A program made the translations under genes and the position numbers. A DNA stretch of 42,508 nucleotides, taken from NCBI GenBank assembly GCA_033764265.1, contig JANRJB010000272.1, forward strand, positions 1 through 42,508, given 5' to 3'. Origin of the DNA: VGEM01 sp033764265 (GTDB taxonomy: Bacteria; Pseudomonadota; Alphaproteobacteria; Rhodospirillales; Rhodospirillaceae). Shown one piece after another: positions 27,701 through 36,620 of the stretch (positions are counted from its first letter, which is position 1; each line of letters starts with the position of its first letter). The notes beneath the pieces are model-generated. The model made no database searches. It was not told the DNA's origin and saw only the letters and a list, made by a program, of their open reading frames with translations.

Positions 27701-28523
27701 CGAGAAGAAATCTTACGTGGCAAATGGCGAGATCGGAATCGTCGTTGGACAGTATAAGGGAGGCAAAATCCAGAAACCTTGGAAGCACGAAGTCGAGTTC
27801 TCTACCCAGCCCGGCTTCAAATATAGCTACGGGACAGGAGATTTCGGTGAAGATGGGGACGCGCCTCTGGAGCTGGGCTACGCGTTGACCATTCACAAGG
27901 CCCAAGGGAGCGAGTTTGAAACCACGTTCGTCATTGTTCCGAATCCTTGCCGCTTGCTTTCCCGGGAACTTCTCTACACCGCCCTTACAAGACAGAAGCG
28001 GCGGATAGTTCTGTTTCATCAGGGCGATGTCAGGGGGCTAATCAATCTATCCGACGTAAGTCATTCTGAAACTGCTAGACGGCTCACCAATCTCTTTTCC
28101 AGCGCGGCCCCGTTTGAACACGGAGGGCGCTTTCTGGAAGGGGCGCTTGTTCATCGTAGCTCAAAAGGGAAGCTTGTAAGGTCGAAGTCAGAGGTCATTG
28201 TTGCTGACATCCTGGAGCGGTTGGGGATCAGCTATGAATACGAACTACGATTTGATGGAGCCGACGGGAAGTTTCGCTCGCCCGATTTTACTATACAGGA
28301 CGCGCTCTCTGGACGAACGGTGATCATCGAGCACCTCGGGATGTTGGACGATCCCGAGTACAAGCAACGATGGGAAAAGAAGAAGGCGTGGTATCGAGCG
28401 AACGGAGTTTTGCCGCACGAAGAAGGAGGAGGCGAACGCGCCACGCTCGTGACGACATCGGAGATCGGTGGCATTGATGAGCCCAAGATCGAGGAGCTGT
28501 TCAAGGCGATCTTTGCCAGATGA
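24738..28523 (+). CDS. Large SF1 (RecD-like) helicase with C-terminal nuclease domain, candidate defence protein
   Basis: A 1,261-residue protein. The N terminus carries an unusual conserved-looking block with possible metal ligands (VPWHDNGWTGSVCKNPAGN, then Cys38 and Cys71). A long middle part (150-600) has no recognised domain apart from a helical stretch (LLARFELSETQARRWY). The SF1 helicase core follows: Walker A GPAGTGKTT (about 639-648), Walker B VIIDECSML (about 722-730), GDPQQLPPIG (about 753-762), and the late motifs ALTIHKAQGSEFETT and LLYTALTRQKRR (about 1082), as in RecD2-type helicases. The last 120 residues look like a PD-(D/E)XK nuclease: SKSEVIVADILERLG, RSPDFTI and VIIEHLGM. 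The start has GGGGGAC upstream. GC is lower than in flanking genes. It sits alone beside an hsdR stub, so antiviral function is a good inference, not shown. Confidence 0.85.
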   Translation: MIKGARQLPLRHISIRVPWHDNGWTGSVCKNPAGNSHCLALRRIGQSRDDAAEAQHKGEQWDEDGQWLPVCADERAGFMSSVGYIRKANHPYGWQKQYKHFRETVFQHRPYSAAPIPFGWMLRGADGSPPPQVQQYDLGFDENYEPELENFTSRWVQERRNQLTMLDTFFGAIKPQESLAFFYAKRTPLSEDPRRVLIGLGRVTDAEKHVEYSYAEDAPKDALRCVLWERNLHHSIRANGTDGFLLPYRDLLERAEADPAFDPSAYTLHIPEEHWSAFSMGAEHVTHDQAVSVLVAASRLLARLKSVVPGSWDRATEWIDAQLNRAWSLRGAFPGLGSALSACGIPNGTLVAYAVGELMAKYDPNGDPWAVVDKVIEKPALLPDDLAKSLGKNTAKLWDSLKGTKRRDLLQLLARFELSETQARRWYHSERAARFGIDLKDGQILENPYVLYEHDRMSAEPVSFGLVDRGLFADKKVLADHPIPAPSACPEPLDIRRGRALCIETLERAAVTDGHTLLPQHWLIQRISEADVQPPCAVSTDWLMAFKGDLDAEIKQCSLKDEAPAWQLRRYEAMRNVIASQVQKRVKGKPHGGDHKWRALIDSHLAGIDTASDPEREERARKEKAKALEVVYRHRFAVLIGPAGTGKTTLLSALLTIPSIRVGGVLLLAPTGKARVQMQKHAGKAEARTLAQFLLAYKRYDAETQRYCVTFDPTREKAFKTVIIDECSMLTEDQLAATFDALSPEAVERVIMVGDPQQLPPIGAGRPFVDIIRYLQKAVDEKKGVPAPGFAELKVLCRQSGGATALDDIAVARWFGWDAPDPGADEVWDRLKSGHTSRIEIVEWETPADLQEKVINCVTQEVKRIAEKRGHAGRTDEENLEISFGGKPYEHGGVFFIPTRLNGGNVEEEGAGPQAERWQILSPIRASEAGVESLNRRIQKDFRKRALRVAVPELPWLRKTAKPLGPQGILYGDKVINVANSSRRDVWPEKKSYVANGEIGIVVGQYKGGKIQKPWKHEVEFSTQPGFKYSYGTGDFGEDGDAPLELGYALTIHKAQGSEFETTFVIVPNPCRLLSRELLYTALTRQKRRIVLFHQGDVRGLINLSDVSHSETARRLTNLFSSAAPFEHGGRFLEGALVHRSSKGKLVRSKSEVIVADILERLGISYEYELRFDGADGKFRSPDFTIQDALSGRTVIIEHLGMLDDPEYKQRWEKKKAWYRANGVLPHEEGGGERATLVTTSEIGGIDEPKIEELFKAIFAR

Positions 28524-28613
28524 GGCACGTCGCTCGAACTACCTCGGTACGTAGCCAGTTAGACCCCAATTTGAGACTCACCGGCGGTCACGGATTGAAC
28601 TCGTTTCCGTCTC

Positions 28614-29645
28614 TTAAAACTCCGGCTTTCCGTCGCGGTTCGAGGTCATGTAGCACTGCACCATGATCCAGCCCAAGTTGAGGCCGGTGCGCTCCACAGT
28701 CGGCTCGGTGAAGGTATAGCCGTAGGACTCCAGCTTGCCGTCGGCGGCCTTGGAGTACAGGTACATCACCAGCACGTCGCGGGTGAAGGCACCGGTCTCG
28801 TTGTTGAGCTGCCAGTCGACGTTGCGCAGCGTGATGTGCATTTCGCGCGGCTTGTCTTCCTTGGTCATGAAGACGATTTCCCCGCCCTGGTCGACGGTGG
28901 GGAAGGGGCCGAAGCGCTCGAACTTCTCGTCGCGCCCGCCCGACACGCCCGGCATGTCGGCGTGGCACTGGAAGGCGCGCGAGCGGTTCAGTTTGTGGAA
29001 CTCGCGGTTGGGCGGGCCGTCGACGATGGTCCCCGCCTCGTTCAGCGTCAGGTCCAGGATCCACACCGAAGTGTGCGTGAGCAATACCTGGGTTTCGCCG
29101 ATCAGGGTTTTCCCGTCGGCGGGCACCTTGCACGCCCCGGGCTCGGTCGCGGCGCGGAACTGACCGGCCTCGCGCCGCCAGAACAGGTCGCAGCCCGCAA
29201 GGTGCGGCGCGGCGTTCGGCGTCAGGTCCGCCAGCACGCCGGGGTTCAGGTGGGCGTTGGCGAACTTGGCCGAATCGGCCAGCGGGTGCAGGCGCATGCG
29301 CACGCGCACCGGGTCGGCCTTGTCGGTCGACAGCACGCCCAGCATCAGTGTCGACGGCGCGTCGAGCTTGTTGTCCCGGGCCTGGCGGATGAACACCACG
29401 TACCGCCCGAAGGCCGGCGCCTCGACGCGCTGCAGCACCAGGTTCAGCCGGCCGTGCTGAAGCTCTTTCGGCACGCCGCCGCGCTGGTCGAAGTACACCT
29501 GCTCGCGGTTGTCGAATGTGCCCGACAGCATCTCGCCCAACACCATGATGTCGCGCTCGGCGGTGGTCGAATCCTGGCCCTGGGCCACGGCCGCGGCGGG
29601 CGCGCCGGCGAGCATCGCCGCGAGCATGACGTGAAACGGCTTCAT
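28614..29645 (-). CDS. Exported CpcT/CpeT-like protein
   Basis: A 343-residue protein with a signal peptide (MKPFHVMLAAMLAGAPAAAVA). The start at 29645 has AAGGA eight bases upstream. The body resembles the CpcT/CpeT chromophore-lyase family (DUF1001): the opening MLSGTFDNREQVYFDQ, and the central GCDLFWRREAGQF followed by EPGACKV, match the conserved Cys/Asp and PGxC features. In cyanobacteria these attach bilins to phycobiliproteins. Here there are no phycobiliproteins and the protein is exported, so it is more likely a lipocalin-like binder of another ligand. It follows the foreign island but has host-like GC. It is a single gene with no obvious partner. Confidence 0.75.
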   Translation of the reverse strand: MKPFHVMLAAMLAGAPAAAVAQGQDSTTAERDIMVLGEMLSGTFDNREQVYFDQRGGVPKELQHGRLNLVLQRVEAPAFGRYVVFIRQARDNKLDAPSTLMLGVLSTDKADPVRVRMRLHPLADSAKFANAHLNPGVLADLTPNAAPHLAGCDLFWRREAGQFRAATEPGACKVPADGKTLIGETQVLLTHTSVWILDLTLNEAGTIVDGPPNREFHKLNRSRAFQCHADMPGVSGGRDEKFERFGPFPTVDQGGEIVFMTKEDKPREMHITLRNVDWQLNNETGAFTRDVLVMYLYSKAADGKLESYGYTFTEPTVERTGLNLGWIMVQCYMTSNRDGKPEF

Positions 29646-29738
29646 GTGAGAGGTCCTTCCCGTTGGTGGTCACAGCCAACGGGGGCCGCGCGGCCAAGTC
29701 AATCCGCCGCGGCGTGGAAAAAAATTCCAAACAGAAAA

Positions 29739-29813
29739 TGGTGGGCGGTGCAGGGATTGAACCTGCGACCCCACGCGTGTGAAGCGTGTGCTCTCCCGCT
29801 GAGCTAACCGCCC
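29739..29813 (-). tRNA. tRNA-Val (anticodon CAC)
   Basis: A 75-base cloverleaf read on the minus strand. The acceptor stem GGGCGGT pairs with ACCGCCC. The D arm is GCTC/GAGC, and the anticodon stem CACGC/GCGTG holds loop TTCACAC (anticodon CAC, reading GUG valine codons). The T arm GCAGG/CCTGC has loop TTCAATC. The discriminator A and an encoded CCA end it. Confidence 0.97.
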
Positions 29814-30037
29814 GGGACCCCGACCGAAGCGAGGAAGCGCGGTTCTTACGGCCCGCCCGGCGGGGTGTCAAGCAAGCGGGCGGTTTTCGGGGCGCGTGTG
29901 ACCGGGCCGGGCGTATGGCGGCAAGTGCTTCATAAATCTCCGGTTTTGCGCCCCGAACCGGATCACGCAAGGCTTTATCCGGGCGGTCCGGCATGGCATG
30001 GTCCGCCCGACCTTCGCCGCCTTCGCAAACCCGCCGC

Positions 30038-31390
30038 ATGACCCATTTCACCGCCGCCGTCGTTCTTGCCGCCGGGCTCGGCACGCGCATGAAGTCCGCC
30101 CGGCCCAAGGTGATGCACGCCGTCGGCGGCCGGCCGCTGGTCAATCATCTGCTGGCCACCCTGGCTGAGGTGGACGTGGCGCGCTGCGTGGTGGTGATCG
30201 GCCCCGACATGCCGGAGGTGGCCAAGGCGGTCGCGCCGCACGCCACCGCGATCCAGTCGGACCGCCTTGGCACCGGGCACGCCGTGCTGCAGGCCAAGCC
30301 GGCATTGGCGGGCTTCGCCGGCGACATCCTGGTGGCCTACGGCGACACGCCGTTCGTCAACGCCGCGTCGTTCCGCAAGATGCTGGCCGCGCGCGCCGCC
30401 CCTGACGCGCCGGCGGTCGTGGTGCTGGGCTTCGAACCGGCCGACCCCGGCGGCTACGGGCGGCTGGTCGTCGGCCGCGACGGCCTCGAGCGCATCGTCG
30501 AAGCGAAGGACGCCACCGCCGACGAACTGCGGGTGCGACGCTGCAATTCCGGCATCATGCTGATCGACGGCCGGCACGCCTGGGCGCTGATCGACCGCAT
30601 CGACCGCAACAACGCCAAGGGCGAGTATTACCTGACCGACGTCGTGCGCCACGCCCGAAGCCAGGACCTGCGCTGCGCGGTGGTCGACGGCGATGAGGCG
30701 GAATTGCTCGGCATCAACAGCCGGGTCGAACTGGCCGCCGCCGAGAAGCTGTTCCAGGACCGTGCCCGCCTGCGCGCCATGGAAAACGGCGCGACGCTGA
30801 CCGACCCGGCCACGGTGTTCTTTTCGGCCGACACGCAGATCGGCAAGGACGTCGAGATCGGCCCGTTCGTGGTGTTCGGCCCGGGCGTGCGCGTGGCCGA
30901 CAACGTGACCATCCGCAGCCATTGCCACATCGAGGGCGCGCGCATCGACGCGGGCGCGATCGTCGGGCCGTTTGCGCGGCTGCGCCCGGGCGCGGTCATC
31001 GGCGTCGATGCGCACGTCGGCAACTTCGTCGAGGTGAAAAACGCCGCGCTGGACGCCGGCGCCAAGGTCAACCACCTGACGTATATCGGCGACGCGCGGG
31101 TGGGCGCGGGCGCCAACGTCGGCGCCGGCACCATCACCGCCACCTACGACGGCTACAACACAAGCTTCACCGACATCGGCGCGGGCGCCTCGATCGGCTC
31201 CAACTCGGTCTTGGTGGCGCCGGTCAAGATCGGCGACCGCGCCATCACCGGCGCCGGCGCGGTGGTGCGCCACGACGTGCCGGCCGACGCGCTGGCGGTG
31301 TCGGGCGGCAAGCAGCAGACCATCGCCGGCTTCGCGCCCAAGTACCGCGCGCGCAAGCAGGCCGAAAAAGACGCGAAACGGGGAAAGTAG
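30038..31390 (+). CDS. glmU: Bifunctional N-acetylglucosamine-1-phosphate uridyltransferase / glucosamine-1-phosphate acetyltransferase
   Basis: Makes UDP-GlcNAc, the precursor of peptidoglycan and lipopolysaccharide. It acetylates glucosamine-1-phosphate (C-terminal half), then adds UMP (N-terminal half). The 450-residue protein begins with the nucleotidyltransferase loop VLAAGLGTRMKS. It continues with the uridyl/Mg site (VAYGDTPFV, RRCNSGIML, KGEYYLTDVV) and then a left-handed beta-helix of hexapeptide repeats (from about residue 255), including the acetyl-CoA region VNHLTYIGDARVGAGANVGA. The ATG at 30038 is preferred; an earlier in-frame ATG adds an unlikely leader. glmS starts 6 bases downstream, so the two consecutive pathway enzymes form an operon. 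The 224 bases upstream to the tRNA must hold the promoter, but I cannot place it with confidence. Confidence 0.97.
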   Translation: MTHFTAAVVLAAGLGTRMKSARPKVMHAVGGRPLVNHLLATLAEVDVARCVVVIGPDMPEVAKAVAPHATAIQSDRLGTGHAVLQAKPALAGFAGDILVAYGDTPFVNAASFRKMLAARAAPDAPAVVVLGFEPADPGGYGRLVVGRDGLERIVEAKDATADELRVRRCNSGIMLIDGRHAWALIDRIDRNNAKGEYYLTDVVRHARSQDLRCAVVDGDEAELLGINSRVELAAAEKLFQDRARLRAMENGATLTDPATVFFSADTQIGKDVEIGPFVVFGPGVRVADNVTIRSHCHIEGARIDAGAIVGPFARLRPGAVIGVDAHVGNFVEVKNAALDAGAKVNHLTYIGDARVGAGANVGAGTITATYDGYNTSFTDIGAGASIGSNSVLVAPVKIGDRAITGAGAVVRHDVPADALAVSGGKQQTIAGFAPKYRARKQAEKDAKRGK

Positions 31391-31396
31391 GCGCAT

Positions 31397-33220
<1,824 letters not shown>

Positions 33221-33241
33221 GCGGTCGGAAGGTGCGATCCC

Positions 33242-34333
33242 ATGCCGTTGCCTCATCCTCCTCTCGGCCGCGTTCGTGCGTTCTGTACCCGCTATGGCCT
33301 CGACAAGCCGATCCTGCTTGCACCGATGGCCGGCTCATGTCCGCCGGCGCTGTCCATGGCTGTGGCCAATGCTGGTGGCATGGGCGCGTGCGGCGCGCTG
33401 CTAATGGCACCCAGCGAGATCGCGCGTTGGTGCGCTGAGTTCCGCTCCGGCAGCAACGGCGCGTTCCAGCTCAACACCTGGGTGCCTGATCCACCGCCGC
33501 ATCGTGACGCGGCGCGCGAAGCTGCGGTGCGCGCGTTCCTGGGGCGTTGGGGCCCCGAGGTCTCGGCCGAGGCCGGCGATGCAGCGCCACCCGATTTTGT
33601 GGCGCAGTGCGAGGCGTTCCTGTCCGCAGGGCCGGCTGTCGTTTCCTCGATCATGGGCGTGTTCCCGGCTGACATCGTTGCGCGACTAAAGGCGCGCGGC
33701 ATCGCATGGTTCGCCACTGCCACCACCGTGGCCGAAGCCCGAGCAGCCGTTTCCGCCGGCGCTGACGCAGTCATTGCCCAGGGCATGGAAGCCGGCGGAC
33801 ACCGCGGCAGCTTCGTCGCCGCGCGTGCCGAGACCGAATTGGTGGGTCTGTTCGCGCTGGTGCCGGCCGTGGCCGACGCCGTCAAGGTGCCGGTGATCGC
33901 CGCTGGTGGCATCGCCGACGGGCGCGGTGTCGCCGCCGCCTTGACGCTGGGGGCCAGCGCCGTTCTGGTCGGCACTGCCTTCTTGCGCGCGCCCGAGGCG
34001 CACCTCGCGCCGGCCTGGGCCGAAGCCCTGGCGCGGACCGCGCCCGAGGACACATGCCTCACGCGCGCGTTCAGCGGCCGTGCCGGCCGTGCCATTGCCA
34101 CGCCTTACGTGCGCGCCGCCATGGCGCCCGACGCGCCAGCGCCGGCGTCCTATCCGGTGCAGCGCGGCCTGACCGCAGCTATGCGTGCCGCGGCCGCCAA
34201 AGCAGGAGATTTGACCGGACTACAAGCCTGGGCTGGCCAAGGCGCGGCTCTGGCCATGGCTGCCCCAGCCGCCGACATCGTGGCGCGGCTGTGGGACGAC
34301 GCTCTCGCTCTCCTCAACGCTTTCAAAGCGTAA
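33242..34333 (+). CDS. Nitronate monooxygenase (2-nitropropane dioxygenase family)
   Basis: FMN-dependent enzyme that oxidises nitronates or propionate-3-nitronate-like toxins to carbonyls. The 363-residue TIM barrel begins with the family start PILLAPMAGSC, then ANAGGMGACGALL. The catalytic histidine is in GMEAGGHRGSF. The FMN phosphate sites are visible as VIAAGGIADGRGV and SAVLVGTAFL. Motifs are those of class I nitronate monooxygenases. The ATG has GGAAGG about 10 bases upstream. It lies 21 bases after glmS on the same strand, but its function is unrelated. The gene is followed by a hairpin in a very AT-rich patch. Confidence 0.88.
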   Translation: MPLPHPPLGRVRAFCTRYGLDKPILLAPMAGSCPPALSMAVANAGGMGACGALLMAPSEIARWCAEFRSGSNGAFQLNTWVPDPPPHRDAAREAAVRAFLGRWGPEVSAEAGDAAPPDFVAQCEAFLSAGPAVVSSIMGVFPADIVARLKARGIAWFATATTVAEARAAVSAGADAVIAQGMEAGGHRGSFVAARAETELVGLFALVPAVADAVKVPVIAAGGIADGRGVAAALTLGASAVLVGTAFLRAPEAHLAPAWAEALARTAPEDTCLTRAFSGRAGRAIATPYVRAAMAPDAPAPASYPVQRGLTAAMRAAAAKAGDLTGLQAWAGQGAALAMAAPAADIVARLWDDALALLNAFKA

Positions 34334-34342
34334 TAAGATTAA

Positions 34343-34363
34343 AAATAGGGTCGAACCCTATTT
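34343..34363. terminator. Hairpin in AT-rich patch after the nitronate monooxygenase gene
   Basis: Perfect 9-bp arms (34343-34351 and 34355-34363) around a 3-base loop, 10 bases after the stop codon. The arms are AAATAGGGT/ACCCTATTT and are followed by only a short T-rich run, so termination strength is uncertain. Confidence 0.5.
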
Positions 34364-34429
34364 AAATTCTAAAATACAATATATTATAATTACTTATTGA
34401 GATCATCGGGTCGTTTGTCGGCGGTGTGC

Positions 34430-34458
34430 TTGTCGGCTAGGGTGCGCGCGACTATGTC
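34430..34458 (+). promoter_or_regulatory. Probable promoter of the glutaredoxin gene
   Basis: TTGTCG (34430-34435) and TATGTC (34453-34458) are 17 bases apart, 33 bases before the ATG of the glutaredoxin gene. Confidence 0.4.
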
Positions 34459-34491
34459 ATCCGCGCCGCTTGGAAAGGCAAAGGACCCGTC

Positions 34492-34824
34492 ATGACCAAC
34501 CCCGCCCACGACCAGATCAAGAAGGACATCTCCGAGAACGACGTGGTGCTGTTCATGAAGGGCACGCCGATGTTCCCGCAGTGCGGCTTCTCGGCCGCCG
34601 TGGTCCAGGTGCTCAGCCACTACGGCGTCAAGTTCAAGGGCGTCAACGTGCTGGCCGACGATGGCCTGCGCCAGGGCATCAAGGAGTTCTCGAACTGGCC
34701 GACCATCCCGCAGCTCTACGTCAAGGGCGAGTTCGTCGGCGGCTGCGACATCGTGCGCGAGATGGCCGAAAGCGGCGAGCTGGAAACCCTGTTCAAGGAC
34801 AAGCAGGTCGCCACCGCGGCGTAA
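34492..34824 (+). CDS. grxD: Monothiol CGFS glutaredoxin
   Basis: A 110-residue monothiol glutaredoxin of the Grx4/GrxD class, which binds a [2Fe-2S] cluster with glutathione and delivers or senses Fe-S clusters. The active-site signature is GTPMFPQCGFS, with the cluster-ligating Cys31. The glutathione-binding motifs WPTIPQLYV and GGCDIV are intact. The ATG at 34492 has AAAGGA about 7 bases upstream. In many alphaproteobacteria a bolA gene precedes it; here it stands alone after an AT-rich patch, and no bolA is in the window. It converges closely on the amidohydrolase gene (12 bases). Confidence 0.96.
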   Translation: MTNPAHDQIKKDISENDVVLFMKGTPMFPQCGFSAAVVQVLSHYGVKFKGVNVLADDGLRQGIKEFSNWPTIPQLYVKGEFVGGCDIVREMAESGELETLFKDKQVATAA

Positions 34825-34836
34825 AGTCCGCGCCGA

Positions 34837-36459
34837 CTAGCCCCGCCGTGGGATCGGCGCCGAGAACCAGCCGTCGTTCGCGAGCTGGTCCCAGATTTTC
34901 CGCACCACGCGCCCGCCGTCGGCCAGCACCTTGGCCTCGTCGGCCACGGCCAGTTGGCCGTCGAACACCTGGATGCGTCCGCGCGTCATGACGTGGCGCA
35001 CCATCATGCCGTTGCAGTACAGCAGGTTGTAGATCGGCTCCGGCGGCATCGCGCCGGCCCCCGACAACAAGCCACTGACGTCGACAGTGGTGATGTCGGC
35101 CTGGCAGCCGACCTTGAGCCGGCCGAGGTCCGGGCGCTTCAGCGCGTCCGCCGCCACCCGCGTGGCGCTGTCGAGCGCGTCCATCACCGTCGGCGATTTC
35201 AGCGGCACGGCGCTGGTGCGCCGCAAATGCCGATACCGGTTCTTGCCGTAGAGCACGGCGAGCTTGAGGTCCTCCAGGTAGTCGTTGGAGTGGGTGTCGA
35301 TGCCGATGTTGGTGGGCACGCCCGCGGCCAGCGCCTCGGGATACGGCTGCGAGCCGCCGCCCGCGCCGCCGCCCGACGGACAGTGCGAATAGACCACGCC
35401 TTTGGCTTTCAGGATCGGGCCTTCCGTCGCCCAGTCGATCCCGCTCATGTGCGCGCCGAACAGCGGCTGGTCGAGCAGCCCGAAGCTGTCGAGCCACTGC
35501 GTCGGGTTCATCTTCCAAGCCCGCTGCACCGCCTCGGGCTCGCCCGAGCCTTGCGAGTAGTGGATGTGCAACCCGGTGCCGAGGTCGTCGCAGGCCGCCT
35601 TCAGCGCGCGCATGGTGGCGGGGGTGTGGGTGTCGGTGGCGTGCGCCGTCATCATGGGCACGATCAGCCCGTCGGCGGCGTTCATGTGCGCCTTGCCGAA
35701 CTTCAGGCCGTCGGCGATTTCCGCGAGCGTGCCGGGCTCGGAGTCCATCAGCACCTTGTCGTCGGTGCGGAACCAGATGTCGAACAGCCGCGTGGTGTTG
35801 GGGATCATGTGGCCGGGAAAGCCGCGCACGCCCCAGGCCTTGGCGATGCGCACATAGCTTTCAGCCTGGCGCAGGGTCAGCGCCATCTCGACGTGGGTGG
35901 TGCAGCCGCCGCGCAACAGCTCGGCCATGTTGAGCGCGGTCAGCGCGTCCTGCTCCTCGTCCGATAGCTTCTCGACCAGCTGCAGCGGGTCGCGGTAGCT
36001 GCGTCCGGCCTCGAAGATGCCGCGCGTCGGCGTGCCCGAACAGCAGTGGGTGTGGCCGGAGATGAAGCTGGGCAGCACCAGGTGGCGGCCGGCGTCGACC
36101 ACGGGAAATCCCGCGATCTCGCCTTGCCGGATGTCCTCGATCACGCCGCCGCGCACCAGGATGTCGACGCCGTGCTCGACCGTCAGCTCGGCGCCGTTCT
36201 CCAAGAGCGCCGCGCCCGCGCGCACCACGAACGCGCCCTCGGGCGGGCGCTGACTGGCCGCTTCGGCCCGGCGCGGCGACTGGCCGAGCGCGAGGGCGGC
36301 GATCGGCGCGGCCGCGGCGACGCGCAGCAGCGTGCGGCGGCGGGTGTCGACGGGCCGGTCGTCGTCCTCGGCCGCGGCGCAGATGAAACACGAGCCGTGA
36401 AACTTCGGATCGACGTATCCATTGGCGGCGGTGTGCGCGAAGTGGCTGCAGCTGGTCAT
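34837..36459 (-). CDS. Amidohydrolase (chlorohydrolase/deaminase type), Tat-exported
   Basis: A 540-residue metal-dependent hydrolase of the amidohydrolase superfamily. The beta-barrel metal site shows ISGHTHCCSG (HxH, first metal ligands), a later His in LHIHYSQG and the Asp in NIGIDTHSND. GCQADITTVDVSG closes the composite beta-sandwich as in deaminases and chlorohydrolases. An internal twin-arginine signal is visible (TRRRTLLRVAAAAPIAALALG). It is preceded by an unusual 38-residue Cys/His-rich segment (Cys4, His6, His9, His21, Cys24, Cys27). The start at 36459 is supported by GGGAGGGG about 8 bases upstream, so that pre-sequence is real. The substrate cannot be assigned. Its cellular place would be the periplasm if Tat export works. 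Confidence 0.86.
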   Translation of the reverse strand: MTSCSHFAHTAANGYVDPKFHGSCFICAAAEDDDRPVDTRRRTLLRVAAAAPIAALALGQSPRRAEAASQRPPEGAFVVRAGAALLENGAELTVEHGVDILVRGGVIEDIRQGEIAGFPVVDAGRHLVLPSFISGHTHCCSGTPTRGIFEAGRSYRDPLQLVEKLSDEEQDALTALNMAELLRGGCTTHVEMALTLRQAESYVRIAKAWGVRGFPGHMIPNTTRLFDIWFRTDDKVLMDSEPGTLAEIADGLKFGKAHMNAADGLIVPMMTAHATDTHTPATMRALKAACDDLGTGLHIHYSQGSGEPEAVQRAWKMNPTQWLDSFGLLDQPLFGAHMSGIDWATEGPILKAKGVVYSHCPSGGGAGGGSQPYPEALAAGVPTNIGIDTHSNDYLEDLKLAVLYGKNRYRHLRRTSAVPLKSPTVMDALDSATRVAADALKRPDLGRLKVGCQADITTVDVSGLLSGAGAMPPEPIYNLLYCNGMMVRHVMTRGRIQVFDGQLAVADEAKVLADGGRVVRKIWDQLANDGWFSAPIPRRG

Positions 36460-36620
36460 GATCGATCCCCTCCCGATGTACGCCAGGCCCCCGAACCGGG
36501 CTTGCCATTGTGGAACCGCGCGCCGAAAAGCAAAAGCCCAATGCGAGTCGGGTCTGCCGCCGCAACCGGGCCGGGTGTAGGCTGATCCGGCGAGGGGTTT
36601 ACAACGCAGAGGAGGGGTCC

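Larger units (their letters stand above)
24225..28571. mobile_element. Low-GC genomic island with helicase-nuclease and hsdR stub
   Basis: The segment departs from the neighbours in base composition (a sampled 60-base line has 32 G/C, against about 42 in flanking lines). Its two edges carry the same 10-base motif in opposite orientation: AATTGGGGTC at 24226-24235 and GACCCCAATT at 28562-28571. It contains a type I restriction stub and a single giant helicase gene, and no transposase or integrase. The exact borders are an inference from the repeated motif and the composition change. Confidence 0.45.

Noticed and set aside
29739..29813. tRNA-Val as the integration site of the low-GC island
   Set aside because: The island ends more than 1 kb away, with an intact host-like gene between, there is no integrase, and no copy of the tRNA 3' end was seen at the far edge.
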